Assembly: GCA_016946835.1 (NCBI GenBank)
Contig: JACVTC010000287.1
Coordinates: 1-59,722 of the forward strand
Direction of reading: 5' to 3'
Length of the DNA: 59,722 nt
Source of the DNA: Neocallimastix lanati (nom. inval.)
Taxonomy: Eukaryota; Neocallimastigomycota; Neocallimastigomycetes; Neocallimastigales; Neocallimastigaceae
The notes beneath the pieces were generated by a model. That model was not told where the DNA came from, did not search any database, and saw nothing but the letters and a program-made list of their open reading frames with translations. The position numbers were made by a program, and so were the translations under genes. This document shows, piece after piece, positions 20,003-30,483 of the stretch. The first letter of the stretch is position 1, and each line of letters opens with the position of its first letter.

Positions 20003-21714
20003 TTTATAACAATAATGAATATAATAATGGTATTCATAATGATAATGACAATAATAATGACAGTGATAATGAAAGCAGTGACTCAGAAGAATACAATTTT
20101 GATGAAATAAATATTAATGATCTTAATTCTGTTTTGAAAAATTTAGAAATTAGTAAAATAAATCAGTCATCAAATCAAGAAGCAGATTATAAATATGATA
20201 TTATTGATATTATTTATCAATGCATGGAAGACTATGGTTCAATGGTAGTTGATAAAGCACGATTAATCACTATTAAAAATTATTATAGTAAATCATCTTT
20301 AACGTCTCAGATTATTTTTAACATATTTATTGTGTTATACTTAGGATATTTAGTATTTAGTGAAGATGTATGGTATAAATTTTCATATAGTCGTCATGGA
20401 TGGGAAATCATAAGTGCTTATGATCTCGCCAAAGAAATCAATATGGGATTAGTAAATAAGCTTACCAAGTTGTGTAATGAATGCAAATTTAAATTGGAAA
20501 ATTTACCTACGAAATTATTTTCGTTTATGAGTGGTCATTCGGTTACATTTAAAAATTTATATCAGTTAGAAACCTTCTTCTACTTGGACAATTTTATTTC
20601 TCGAATGGATAAAAGTAAAGTTTTAAGATTTGAAGATTGTGTTTATGATTTCACCATCAATAAACCACGACCAGGAATGCCAAAAGACTTTTGTCTTAAA
20701 TCTACCAATTATAATTTTCACTCTGAAAATAAGAATAAAGTAAAAGAAGTGAAAGAATTTTTTGAAGATATTTTTGTCGACAAGGAATTGATACAGTATG
20801 TATTAAAAATTTTAGCTTCCACCCTTACTTACGGTAATAAATTGCGTGCCATTGTATTTTTTATTGGATCGGGTAGAAACGGTAAGACTACGCTTACTAA
20901 CATGTTACGTCTTTCACTAGGAGATTATGCTGCAACGCCAAATGTTTCTTTATTTTTAGGAAAATCGGTTAGTGCTGATAAACCAAGTCCACAAATGGTA
21001 GATCTTAATTGTGCAAGAGTGGCCATATGTGAAGAACCAGATGCTCGTAGTATTGCTATTACAGGTGATACTAAAGCTATAACCGGTAATGTAGGCTTTA
21101 TTAAAACCCGAACCTTGTATAAGGATGTTCAAGCAGTATCTGTTGATTTACTACCCATTATTAATACAAATGACAAATTGACAATATCTAACTTAGATAA
21201 TGCTTTGATTGATCGTATTCTTGTTATCCCTTTCACCCAACGATTCATAAATAAGATGAATATATCTGTCTTATCTTCAACTCAAAATATCAATAACCCT
21301 TCAATAAAAAGAGCTAATACAAGATGGCAAGGTTCTCGAGTTCAAGGTTATGCTGAAGCTTTAATTCATTTACTTATTGAAAATTATCAAGAGGATTACA
21401 CCTCCCTAGAAATTCCTGAATCTGTGGTTAATGCAACCAAAAGTTTTATTATGCGTAGTGACCATATTGCTAGATTTTTGGAAAAGAATATTGTTGATAA
21501 AAATGACAATCATGCTATTCCAATTGATGAACTTTACACCGTTTATAAGAATTGGTTTAAGCAATACGTATCCACTCGTTCCGTATTTTATAGTTTGGAA
21601 GATTTTCGTATGGATTTAATTAAATATAGTATTCGTATCAAAAATTTATCTTCAAATTCGGATTCGGATTCTAAGAAAACCGTTGAATCCATTATTGGAT
21701 ACAGATTTATTTAA
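19741..21714 (+). CDS. D5-type SF3 replicative helicase, no evident primase domain
   Basis: This 657-residue superfamily 3 helicase is related to the D5/D5-like proteins of large DNA viruses. Walker A is GSGRNGKTTL (376-385), a Walker B-like strand VAICEEPD lies at about 427-434, and the SF3 sensor block PIINTNDKLTI at about 472-482, followed by RILVIPF. Residues about 150-330 resemble the D5_N region, for example EDVWYKFSYSRHGWEI. The N-terminal 60 residues and the following poly-Asn/acidic linker (about 70-125) leave no room for the archaeo-eukaryotic primase domain that many viral D5 proteins carry. It probably unwinds the circle during replication as a hexamer. How synthesis is primed is therefore open. 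Confidence 0.93.
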
Positions 21715-22550
21715 TTATATTTAAAATAAAATAAAAGATGATAATGTTAATTTCTTTCATTCCTTTAATATATATAATTTAAACTAATATTTGTATATAT
21801 TTATTTTATATATAAAGTTAAACAAGGAAAAAAAAATTATATAATTATATTTATATTTATTTATAATTTAAGAATATATATTGTTAAAAATTATTATTTT
21901 ATTAATTATTATAAAAATAGTTTTAAAAAATTAAAAAAATTTATAATTAGTATAGTTATTTCATTAAAAATGGTAATATAAATATTTTATTTTATTTTAT
22001 ATAATGAAATATAATAATTTTATTCAATGATATTTATTATTCTATTAAATGATATTTGTAAACTTGTTCTTTTCATTAAAAGTTTTTATTACTGAAAAAA
22101 TTATTAAATTATTATATTTATATAATACAATTTTAATAGTATATTTAATTTTATTTATTTCTATTTCATATTACTTAATATTAATATTGATTAAATCATT
22201 CATTTAATGTTTTACATCAAGTTTTACTGAGTTTATTTTTTAAAATTTTAAAAAAATATAAATTACTAAAATTACGAATCAATAATAAAAATAAAGTAAA
22301 AATATTTAAATTCAAATTCATACCCATTTAATTTTAATAAAATAAAAATTGATTTTAAAAATTATATTTATATAAGTAATGATATATATTATTCTACTAT
22401 TTTTTTTTAAAATTTTGTTTATTAATATTTTTTTTAACTAATATAATATTATATAATAATTTTTTATTTATATTAAATTTATAAATGTATTTATAATTTT
22501 TTTATAATTATTTTAATTGAATTATATTTTTTTTTTCTTTTTATAATATT
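21715..22550. other. AT-rich intergenic region, convergent genes
   Basis: An 836-base gap follows two convergent stop codons. It has only AT-rich low-complexity sequence with several T runs. It is one of the longer core-region gaps and could hold an origin, but no inverted repeat or iteron stands out. Confidence 0.6.
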
Positions 22551-23795
22551 TTATTCATAAATTGAAGCACGTACTCCAATTGAATCTAAATAAGAATTCA
22601 TAATATTAAAACTATTTGAAACGTTTAAAATAGTAGTTGGTGTATTACAGCAAGTGCTTAAAGTATTTACAGAATGACATATTTCACAATATCGAATATC
22701 TATAGCATCGGTATTATTTTTAAACATATCTTGTATTATAGCATTAGTACCATGTGCTACTAAGGCATCCTTTTCCATTTCACCAATTCTTAATCCACCA
22801 TTACGAGATTTTCCTTCAGTAGGTTGTTTACTAATAGAATTAACATTTCCTGTGGTACGATAAAACATTTTTTCTTGAACTTGATGTTGTAAAGCAGTGT
22901 AGTAACAAACTCCAATAAACGCATTTCCAATAGATTTACCGGAAATTGGATCGACCATCTCTTCTAAAATTGGAATATCACTTTCAAAGAATTTGGATTC
23001 AAACGAACGTAAATCTTCGCTTTCTATAGAAGCATCAAAATACGTTCCAAATCTTTGTGGATCCATAATCATACATTTACCAACATACATTTCAATTAAA
23101 TGACCTACCGTCATTCTTGAAGGAAAAGCATGTGGATTTACAATGATATCAGGAATTACACCATATTTTGTTCTTGGCATCATTTCTTCTAGTAATATCG
23201 AACCAATCACACCCTTCTGAGCATATCGACTTGCGAATTTATCACCTTGTTGTGGTTGATATAAATGTCGAACTTTTACACAGCAATAGCATACATCATC
23301 CTCAATATATCTGGTACAATGATCCACAATCACAGGTTTTCTGAAAATATTTTCTACATCAGTCACTTTATTTGAAATCACATCATATATACGAAATAGT
23401 GGTTCATTGACATTGTGAGGATTATAAGCAATTTTTGTATTTGGTTTTGGTAATCCATCTTTATAGTTTAAATTAATGTTGACTAATATTTCCCTTTTAA
23501 TGTTATAGGATAAGTATTGATATCGATATTTAATATTATTAAATAATCCATCTTTAATGCTTTTATCATTAAATATTAAACTATCCTCTTGATTGTTGCC
23601 ATATGCCATGATAGCCACAATGGCATTTTGACCTCCGAATCTGTGGTATGTATTTCCTGTAGTCACCAGAAGTGAATCATCACTTTCAATAGTAATATTT
23701 GACAAGTCAGCGAGACGGTTTCTAAATTCATTATTATTTAAAGTTAAATTTTTATCAAATTTAATATTTTCCGAATTCTCTTTCTTCCCATCCAT
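22551..23795 (-). CDS. RNA polymerase second subunit, C-terminal piece
   Basis: The C-terminal part of the RPB2/beta-type subunit contains the catalytic-core segments GGQNAIVAIMAYGNNQEDS, GDKFASRYAQKGVIG, MMPRTKYGVIPDIIVNPHAF and PSRMTVGHLIE, and a C-terminal zinc ribbon with CEIC and a following CC pair. From the first ATG (23793-23795) it is 414 residues. The frame is open further upstream to 23886 but without an ATG; a TTG lies at 23856-23858. Relative to the upstream N-terminal piece the frame is +1, and the open frames overlap by a few bases. It may be a separate subunit started at the ATG, a +1 frameshift product, or the result of a consensus indel. The region before the first conserved block is low-complexity, so the joint sits in a tolerant spot. 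Confidence 0.9.
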   Translation of the reverse strand: MDGKKENSENIKFDKNLTLNNNEFRNRLADLSNITIESDDSLLVTTGNTYHRFGGQNAIVAIMAYGNNQEDSLIFNDKSIKDGLFNNIKYRYQYLSYNIKREILVNINLNYKDGLPKPNTKIAYNPHNVNEPLFRIYDVISNKVTDVENIFRKPVIVDHCTRYIEDDVCYCCVKVRHLYQPQQGDKFASRYAQKGVIGSILLEEMMPRTKYGVIPDIIVNPHAFPSRMTVGHLIEMYVGKCMIMDPQRFGTYFDASIESEDLRSFESKFFESDIPILEEMVDPISGKSIGNAFIGVCYYTALQHQVQEKMFYRTTGNVNSISKQPTEGKSRNGGLRIGEMEKDALVAHGTNAIIQDMFKNNTDAIDIRYCEICHSVNTLSTCCNTPTTILNVSNSFNIMNSYLDSIGVRASIYE

Positions 23796-23880
23796 TATTT
23801 CGGGGTTATTTTCATGAACACTATTCTTACTTGAATTTTCTTCAATAGAATTATCCAAAAATTCTAAATTCGAAAATAAT

Positions 23881-26085
23881 TCACTCTATATTAATATTAT
23901 CTTTATTGAGTAAAAAATCTAAAGACTTATAATGACACAGTCTTCTTGATAAAATATATTCTAGCTTTGTCATACAAAATGGTCTTTGTGCATTAATTAG
24001 TCTTCTAGAATTATCATTGTATTTAAAGATGGTGCTGTCATTCGACATACACTGCTTTGTCATTCCAGCTTGAAATGTGAGTCTTGGTACATGATTATTA
24101 CCAGGAAATGGCGATAAAGCACTAATTAAACCAAAAATAAAATTTGGATCAAGTTCTTCGTATTGATAATTAATATTTATTTTATTTTCAGAAATTTCAA
24201 CAAGTCTTATGCCAATTTCTTTTCCGTTTTTCTTTATTCTAATTGGTCGAAACATTCTTCCTTCATCCGTAAATAAATAATAACTGATGTTATCGAAGAC
24301 ACAACTTATATAAGGATATTTCAATTTTAATACTTTATAAGTATAGTCTACTAAATCGGTGGTAGTGAATCCGATAAAACGTGTATTCAATAATACTGGA
24401 TATTTTTTTCCAATTTTTAAAGTTTTTCTTTTTTCATTAGGACTATTAGAATTACTAGTGTCACTATCACAATAATCATCATCTCCATATTCAGAGTTAC
24501 TTTGACTATTATCATTACTTTTATTTTCAGTGTTACTTTGGCTATTATCATTAATATTTTCATCTGAATTACTATTACTATTATCGTCATCTTTTTTATC
24601 TTGAGTTGTAGCATCATATATTTCATTATACTTGAATATAAAGGGTTCAAGAATTTTTTCATCAATAGTAAAATCTGGCCCCATTAATACAGATAATCCA
24701 AAATATTTTACAAAGCCTACATCTTTGGATTCAGGAGTTTCAAATGGACAAAAATAACCGTAATCATAAGACATACGGAGTTGAGAATTATCACTCTCTG
24801 TGTTGATGGGAATTTGAACTCTTCGTAAATGGGAAAGTTTATCATAGTAAGAACGCTTACTTAATGTTTGCACAGAAATAGCTTCATATTCTCGGAAATA
24901 AGAACGAACTTTTCCAGATTTTACATTTCCGTACAATTTTATATTTAAATTTCTAATGAACTTATCCAGTGGTAATTTTTTATTTTCCAAAGTAAAATAT
25001 TTTATGCTACGATATAAGGAATAAGGAAAGGTATCAATACGACTGTTATAATATTGAACATTTCCTTCATTATGAAATAATGATCTTGCCATTGCCAAAT
25101 AAGTATAGAATTTAGTACTTTTATCATCATATGACGAATCGTTTGATGATGACCCATTACAATGTAAGTAGTCTGGAGTAAAGTAGCTATCGATCATTCT
25201 ATCGACCATGGATAATATTTTATTATGACTTTCGGAACGACGAGCTATAATAGATTGTAATGTTTCTTCAGGAAATGAATCCGGAATAATAATATTAATA
25301 TCTTTAGGTAAATTTTCACCAATCACCACCGATACGATTATATTTTTAATTTCATCCAAGGAAAGCGAAGGATTCAAATGATGAAGAATATACACCAATG
25401 ATATACTTTGTCTTTCATGCGATTTAATTCCTTTTATACGTAACTCTTGGAAAAATAATGAATAATAAACTCTAATATCTAATAAGGTATATCTTTTCAT
25501 ATTTCTTAATTTTTTTTCTCGACTTTTATTTGAAAATCTATAATGGATATCAATATTAGTGTATTCATTATTTAAATCAACATAATTTTCATTCCCTAAA
25601 TTATGGTAATCTAATTTAACCTTTTCACTTTTTTCTTTACTTCTTGTAGATTGCTTTAACATAATCTTTTTTAAATATACAATGTAACTATAATCGGTAA
25701 ACATCTCCAGAGATTGAAATTTTCCCTTTTCATTACATTCCTTATACTCAATATGATCCTCCTTATAAACAAAAAAAGGAGTACAAAATATCTCTTGTGA
25801 AATAATCACTTTTTCAATCCCATCTACAACGAATACTCCGTCGATTGGTGCTGGTATTTTAATTTCATAATCATCATGAATTAATGATATATAGTATGTC
25901 TTTTTCTCTACCATCAAATGATCATACTCTACTTCTGGAATAGAAATAGTTAAAGGATTTAAATTAGGTAGCTTTTTTTCTAAAAATACTTTAATATCAT
26001 ACAACTTTTTTATAAATAATTTATCTATATTAGCATAGACATTATATTGATTTATAAATTTTGCCAAATAATTATTCTCGCTCAT
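23881..26085 (-). CDS. RNA polymerase second subunit, N-terminal piece
   Basis: This 734-residue N-terminal two thirds of the RPB2/beta-type subunit includes the segments PAPIDGVFVVDGIEKVIISQE (in the protrusion/lobe region, about 75-95), the fork/rifampicin-type region YDYGYFCPFETPESKDVGF (about 440-458), and PRLTFQAGMTKQC (about 670), after which RPB2 proteins continue to the hybrid-binding domain encoded by the next gene. An Asn/Ser/Asp-rich insert lies at about 495-550. It ends with TGA at 23881-23883. With the C-terminal piece the total is about 1150-1180 residues, a normal RPB2 length, so little is missing. Its ATG overlaps that of the divergent glycosylase-like gene. Confidence 0.93.
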   Translation of the reverse strand: MSENNYLAKFINQYNVYANIDKLFIKKLYDIKVFLEKKLPNLNPLTISIPEVEYDHLMVEKKTYYISLIHDDYEIKIPAPIDGVFVVDGIEKVIISQEIFCTPFFVYKEDHIEYKECNEKGKFQSLEMFTDYSYIVYLKKIMLKQSTRSKEKSEKVKLDYHNLGNENYVDLNNEYTNIDIHYRFSNKSREKKLRNMKRYTLLDIRVYYSLFFQELRIKGIKSHERQSISLVYILHHLNPSLSLDEIKNIIVSVVIGENLPKDINIIIPDSFPEETLQSIIARRSESHNKILSMVDRMIDSYFTPDYLHCNGSSSNDSSYDDKSTKFYTYLAMARSLFHNEGNVQYYNSRIDTFPYSLYRSIKYFTLENKKLPLDKFIRNLNIKLYGNVKSGKVRSYFREYEAISVQTLSKRSYYDKLSHLRRVQIPINTESDNSQLRMSYDYGYFCPFETPESKDVGFVKYFGLSVLMGPDFTIDEKILEPFIFKYNEIYDATTQDKKDDDNSNSNSDENINDNSQSNTENKSNDNSQSNSEYGDDDYCDSDTSNSNSPNEKRKTLKIGKKYPVLLNTRFIGFTTTDLVDYTYKVLKLKYPYISCVFDNISYYLFTDEGRMFRPIRIKKNGKEIGIRLVEISENKININYQYEELDPNFIFGLISALSPFPGNNHVPRLTFQAGMTKQCMSNDSTIFKYNDNSRRLINAQRPFCMTKLEYILSRRLCHYKSLDFLLNKDNINIE

Positions 26086-26086
26086 G
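26083..26086. promoter_or_regulatory. Overlapping divergent start codons (CATG)
   Basis: The minus-strand ATG of the polymerase N-terminal piece (26083-26085) and the plus-strand ATG of the glycosylase-like gene (26084-26086) share two bases. No intergenic promoter space exists, so at least one promoter must lie inside the other gene, or one true start is further inside. Confidence 0.85.
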
Positions 26087-26701
26087 TCATGGAATGATTT
26101 CTTTATTAAAAATTCAAAATTAATTAATCATATATTAAATCAGTTGAAAACAACGTATTACACACCACCCTTGGAAGAAATATTTGCTATTTTTAAATAT
26201 ATACCATTGGAGAAAGTTAAAGTGGTGATGATTGGTGATGAACCCTACCAAAAATCATGTGATAGAAGCGATGTTGCATTTGCAACACGAAATTCCACTC
26301 CTCCTTTACTATTGAAACGTATATTTCAAAATATGGAAAGTACGGTAACATCTTTTAAAAGACCAATAGATTACCGTTTATATCAATGGCTTAAAAATGG
26401 AATATTTTTATGCAATTTTTGTTTTACCCGTCCTGTAGTCGATACTATTCCCTTTCATTATTACCTTCTATGGGAACCGTTTATTAACAATTTAGTACAA
26501 TATATCTCTAATCATCATTCTGTGGTTTTCTTATTATTTGGCTCTAAAGCTATTTCTTTACGTAAATCAATTAATGAAACAAAATCTTCGGTAGTCGAAG
26601 TTCCTCATCCAATCAATGAATATACTAAATTTAAAAATTCAAAATGCTTCATTAAAGCAAGAGAGCTTGCTGGTGAAATTGGTTTTACTTTTGAATGGTA
26701 A
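26084..26701 (+). CDS. Uracil-DNA-glycosylase-like protein with altered active site
   Basis: This 205-residue protein has the order of family 1 uracil-DNA glycosylase blocks: VKVVMIGDEPYQ (about 44-55) at the water-activating loop, FLCNFCFTR (about 109), FLLFGSKA (about 155) and EVPHPINEY (about 171) at the leucine-loop site. The catalytic GQDPYH block reads GDEPYQ, so the key Asp is replaced by Glu and the His by Gln, and HPSPLS is HPINEY. Poxvirus D4 glycosylase doubles as a subunit of the DNA polymerase processivity factor, so this protein may keep a structural replication role with weak or no repair activity. Both points are inference. It is divergent from the RPB2-type gene with overlapping start codons. 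Confidence 0.82.
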   Translation: MSWNDFFIKNSKLINHILNQLKTTYYTPPLEEIFAIFKYIPLEKVKVVMIGDEPYQKSCDRSDVAFATRNSTPPLLLKRIFQNMESTVTSFKRPIDYRLYQWLKNGIFLCNFCFTRPVVDTIPFHYYLLWEPFINNLVQYISNHHSVVFLLFGSKAISLRKSINETKSSVVEVPHPINEYTKFKNSKCFIKARELAGEIGFTFEW

Positions 26702-27272
26702 AACAGTAAAAATATTTGTATATATTTTTTTTAATTTATTAATAATATTTTATAAATAACATGTATAAAAATTATAAAATAATTAATAATAAATTTAATA
26801 ATAATAATATTTTTTTTAAAAACCAAAAACCAAAAATGCAAAAAAAAAAAAAAAATATTTATATATATATTTATAAATGTTAAAGAAAATTTTATATTAA
26901 TAATATTTTAAAATTTTAAAATAACCAAATAAAAAATTATATAATTTTATATATTTATATTTTTTTATTATAACTTAAAAATATTAAAAATTTTTTTATA
27001 ATCATAAAATAAAGGTATAATATATGAGTCATACATTTATAAATTGATATTTCTATATTTCATATTTATTAATTAAAAAATAGAAAGTAAAAATATTTAT
27101 TTATTTATAATATTAAACATTTATTTATATATTCGTAAATTGTATATTCTTAAATTTTTTATAAATTTATTTTATCAAAATAAATATTTTTTTTAAATAA
27201 AATAGTAATTGAAAATATTTATACTTTATATATACGAATATTAAGTATTTAAATTTATAAAAAAAAATTATT
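26702..27272. other. AT-rich intergenic region
   Basis: This 571-base region lies between two plus-strand genes, with A runs near 26841. A weak copy of the TATTGAG-type motif, TATTAAGTATT, occurs at 27239-27249. No gene is seen. Confidence 0.6.
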
Positions 27273-30062
27273 ATGAATTCATTTATACCATCTAATAATT
27301 ATTCGTCATTAGAAAAACAAAAGAGTTTATTTGATATTTTAGAATATATATATGAACAAATAAACATTATTAAAAGTAATTCTTTTTTCAACGATAAAAT
27401 TTGTAGTTTTGAATTAGAATTTAGACTTCGTAGAAAATATGTGAATATAGATTTAAAAAATTTTCTTAATGATAATTCTTGTCAATATTCTGAATTTTCT
27501 TACAATGAAAATTCAAAAACACGATATAGAATAATATGTAATTCAACTTATCCATATACTGAAAATGAGAACGAAAATGAAACGACAATAACTCCAACTC
27601 CACAAAATGAGTTCCAGTTTATGGATATTTCGAAATTTTTAAATTATTTAGAAATCAATAAGGACCAAGAAATTACAGAAACCCTAAATAATCATATGGA
27701 ATATACTAAAAAAATTACCATGATGACATTTTATTATTTTATATTTAAAATTAATCTTAGTATCGAAGTATTGTTAGATTCATCACAAATTAAAAGGTAT
27801 TTAAAAATTGAAGACAAAAGTAAAATTGAAAGTAAAAGCATAATTAAAAGTGGAAATAATAAAAATATTAAAATAGAAATATTAAATCAAAGTAATTATA
27901 AATATGAAAATATTACCAATAAAAATGATAACAACAATAATGACAGTATTATCAATAAAGACAGTGTATTCAATAATGACAGTATTATCAATAATGACAG
28001 TAATTTAAAAACAGAAAGCAAGTACATTGAAAAGAATAAATCAGAAAAAGAGATCACAGAATATGCAATATATAAAGAAATGAACGATATAGATGCAAAA
28101 TTTTCATTATCTATTTTAAAATATATTACACCTATTACTAAGAAAAGACGATCTTTTATGATGAAAAATGGTGCTCGTATTGATATGACAGTTTTTGATG
28201 ATAAGAATCAATTAGAAATTGAATTTATGAATAATACTTATCTTGAAAAAGATAATATTATGAATATGATTCATTCGATTATGGTATCGTTAGATTGCTC
28301 AAATTTCATTCTGGATTATTTATTTTTTTTGATGCCAAATTATGAATTTCAGAAACCGATTACTCCATCGTTAGATATTTTATATAAAGAAGCAAAAAAT
28401 TTAATAAACGATACATTTTATGTAGCGACTAAAACGGATGGATTTCGTCGATTGATAATCATAATAAATAATTTGATGTTTGGTATTTCAGAAAACTTTC
28501 ATGTAGAATATATTTGTCAAACAAAAGCCGATAATCATATGGTATTAGATTGTGAATACCTCGATGGTAAATTCATTCCGTTTGACTTAATTTATTATAA
28601 TGATGAAGATTTGAGACATAAATCTTATTCCGATAGAATAAATATTATGAACGCTATTAACTTTGAAGAATTCAATAACAAAATAATAAAAAAGAATATT
28701 ACTAAATGTTCCTCTTTTTCGGAATTACAAAATTTCATAATTTCGTTTAATAAATTTGACAATCCATCTATACCAAATGACGGTATCATTATTACAAATG
28801 GACAATCATCCTATTACGACAATATAAAAGTTTATAAAATTAAAACTAGAAATACAGTAGATCTACGATTTAATGGAAGATACTTTTATTCTCGAGATCA
28901 TTTAATTAAAAAATCAACAGTAAATTTACCATTTTCAGAATATAAAGAAGTGTGCCTACGCTATCATCAACATAAAAAATTTTATTCAACAAAAAATATG
29001 AAAGATCTTCCAAATTATAAAAATAATAATAGAAATAATAATAAAAATAATAATAACAAAAATAATACAGAAATAATAGATAATAAATTTTATTGTTATT
29101 ATTATCGTAAACAAGTAGAAATGATTAATGATGTACCAACTAAAACACGTGTTGTTACTTATCATTTAGTCAGAGAAAAAAAAGTCCCATTCATTGTGGA
29201 AATTAATTTAGACAACAATTCATTCGTTAAAGAGCGGAAAGACAAATATACTTCTAATAGCATAAACACCTTTAATAGTATACTAATTGCTTCCTACCAA
29301 AAAGTAAATCTTGAAATATTTACACCTTCTTCAACTGTTTTAATGCGTAAATATCACAACATCATTAAGCAAAATATTCTTCATAAATACAAAGGTAATC
29401 TATTAGATATAGGAACAGGAAATGGCGGTGATCTTCACAAGTGGAAAAATTTCCGCAAAATTGTTTGTGTCGAACCTGACCATGAAAAAATAAAAGTTTT
29501 GAAAGAACGTATTTCTAAATCTGAAATTCGTAATCGTATCTCAATACTTCAAAATACCATCCAGAATGTAGAATTAAAAGATATTTATGATGTTGCTACT
29601 TGCTTTTTCGCTCTAAATGATTTCACCTACACTAATATTTCTAGAATGCTCAGTAATATATCTAAAAATATAAATGGAATTTTTTGCTTAATATTTTTTG
29701 ATTATAATTTATTTTCAGACGATATTGATTCATCCTCCATCACTTATAAACAATGTATCCAAACAGAAATTAACCAATTTAAGGATATAATAGATAGGAC
29801 ATCTTACATTTATTTATTAAGTTCACTTAGATATGCTCATTCAGAATGTGATAATATTATGTATGTCAATATTACAGATTCTTATGTCATTAATCATTAT
29901 GAATGCGCTATTAATAGTATACGAGTTAAAGAAATATTTGTAAAATACGGATTTAAAATTTTAAATGAATATAATGTTGATCTTTTTCCGTTCCTTGATA
30001 AGTCACAAATTTCATATACATCAAATATCAAAGTTATTGAATTTTCAAATATTAAGGAATAA
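27273..30062 (+). CDS. Three-domain mRNA capping enzyme
   Basis: This 929-residue enzyme should add the cap to the element's own transcripts in the cytoplasm. The N-terminal domain is a metal-dependent (tunnel-fold) RNA triphosphatase with the acidic pairs ELEFRL (47-52) and LEIEF (about 315). The guanylyltransferase domain carries KTDG (Lys 387 for the GMP adduct), LDCEYLDGKFIPFD (about 423), DGIII (about 505) and YKIKTRNTVDLRF (about 520). The C-terminal guanine-N7 methyltransferase has the SAM-binding block LLDIGTGNGGD (about 710). The same arrangement is found in poxvirus and asfarvirus capping enzymes and yeast linear plasmids. Asn-rich inserts (about 200-250, 585-605) are probably disordered. 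It marks the right end of the core block. Confidence 0.95.
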   Translation: MNSFIPSNNYSSLEKQKSLFDILEYIYEQINIIKSNSFFNDKICSFELEFRLRRKYVNIDLKNFLNDNSCQYSEFSYNENSKTRYRIICNSTYPYTENENENETTITPTPQNEFQFMDISKFLNYLEINKDQEITETLNNHMEYTKKITMMTFYYFIFKINLSIEVLLDSSQIKRYLKIEDKSKIESKSIIKSGNNKNIKIEILNQSNYKYENITNKNDNNNNDSIINKDSVFNNDSIINNDSNLKTESKYIEKNKSEKEITEYAIYKEMNDIDAKFSLSILKYITPITKKRRSFMMKNGARIDMTVFDDKNQLEIEFMNNTYLEKDNIMNMIHSIMVSLDCSNFILDYLFFLMPNYEFQKPITPSLDILYKEAKNLINDTFYVATKTDGFRRLIIIINNLMFGISENFHVEYICQTKADNHMVLDCEYLDGKFIPFDLIYYNDEDLRHKSYSDRINIMNAINFEEFNNKIIKKNITKCSSFSELQNFIISFNKFDNPSIPNDGIIITNGQSSYYDNIKVYKIKTRNTVDLRFNGRYFYSRDHLIKKSTVNLPFSEYKEVCLRYHQHKKFYSTKNMKDLPNYKNNNRNNNKNNNNKNNTEIIDNKFYCYYYRKQVEMINDVPTKTRVVTYHLVREKKVPFIVEINLDNNSFVKERKDKYTSNSINTFNSILIASYQKVNLEIFTPSSTVLMRKYHNIIKQNILHKYKGNLLDIGTGNGGDLHKWKNFRKIVCVEPDHEKIKVLKERISKSEIRNRISILQNTIQNVELKDIYDVATCFFALNDFTYTNISRMLSNISKNINGIFCLIFFDYNLFSDDIDSSSITYKQCIQTEINQFKDIIDRTSYIYLLSSLRYAHSECDNIMYVNITDSYVINHYECAINSIRVKEIFVKYGFKILNEYNVDLFPFLDKSQISYTSNIKVIEFSNIKE

Positions 30063-30483
30063 TAAATTTTAAATTTTATTTAATTATATTTTATTTAATT
30101 TTTTAAAAAACTAATAATTTTAATATATACACATTAATAAAATGTTTTCTTTTAATTTACCATTTTTATTTTAAAATTTATAAATTTAATAAAATTATTT
30201 AATAAAAAAAAAATAAAATAAAATATAATAAAAATTTATATATTTTTTTATATATATATTATAAAATATTAAAATTTATATAATTATCATCATGATTAAC
30301 ATCAATTTTTTTTAAAAAAAAAAATTTTTTTTTATTTAAATTTTATATATATAAATATATACTATATAATATATATATGCTTAAATAGTATAATATTAAT
30401 TAATCATATAATTAAAAAATTAATTATACAAATAGATAATTTTGATTTTTATATTTCAATATTTAAAAATTTTAGATAGAAAG
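30063..30483. other. AT-rich intergenic region
   Basis: No gene is seen; T/A homopolymers and TATATA repeats fill the stretch between the capping enzyme and the structured segment that follows. Confidence 0.6.
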
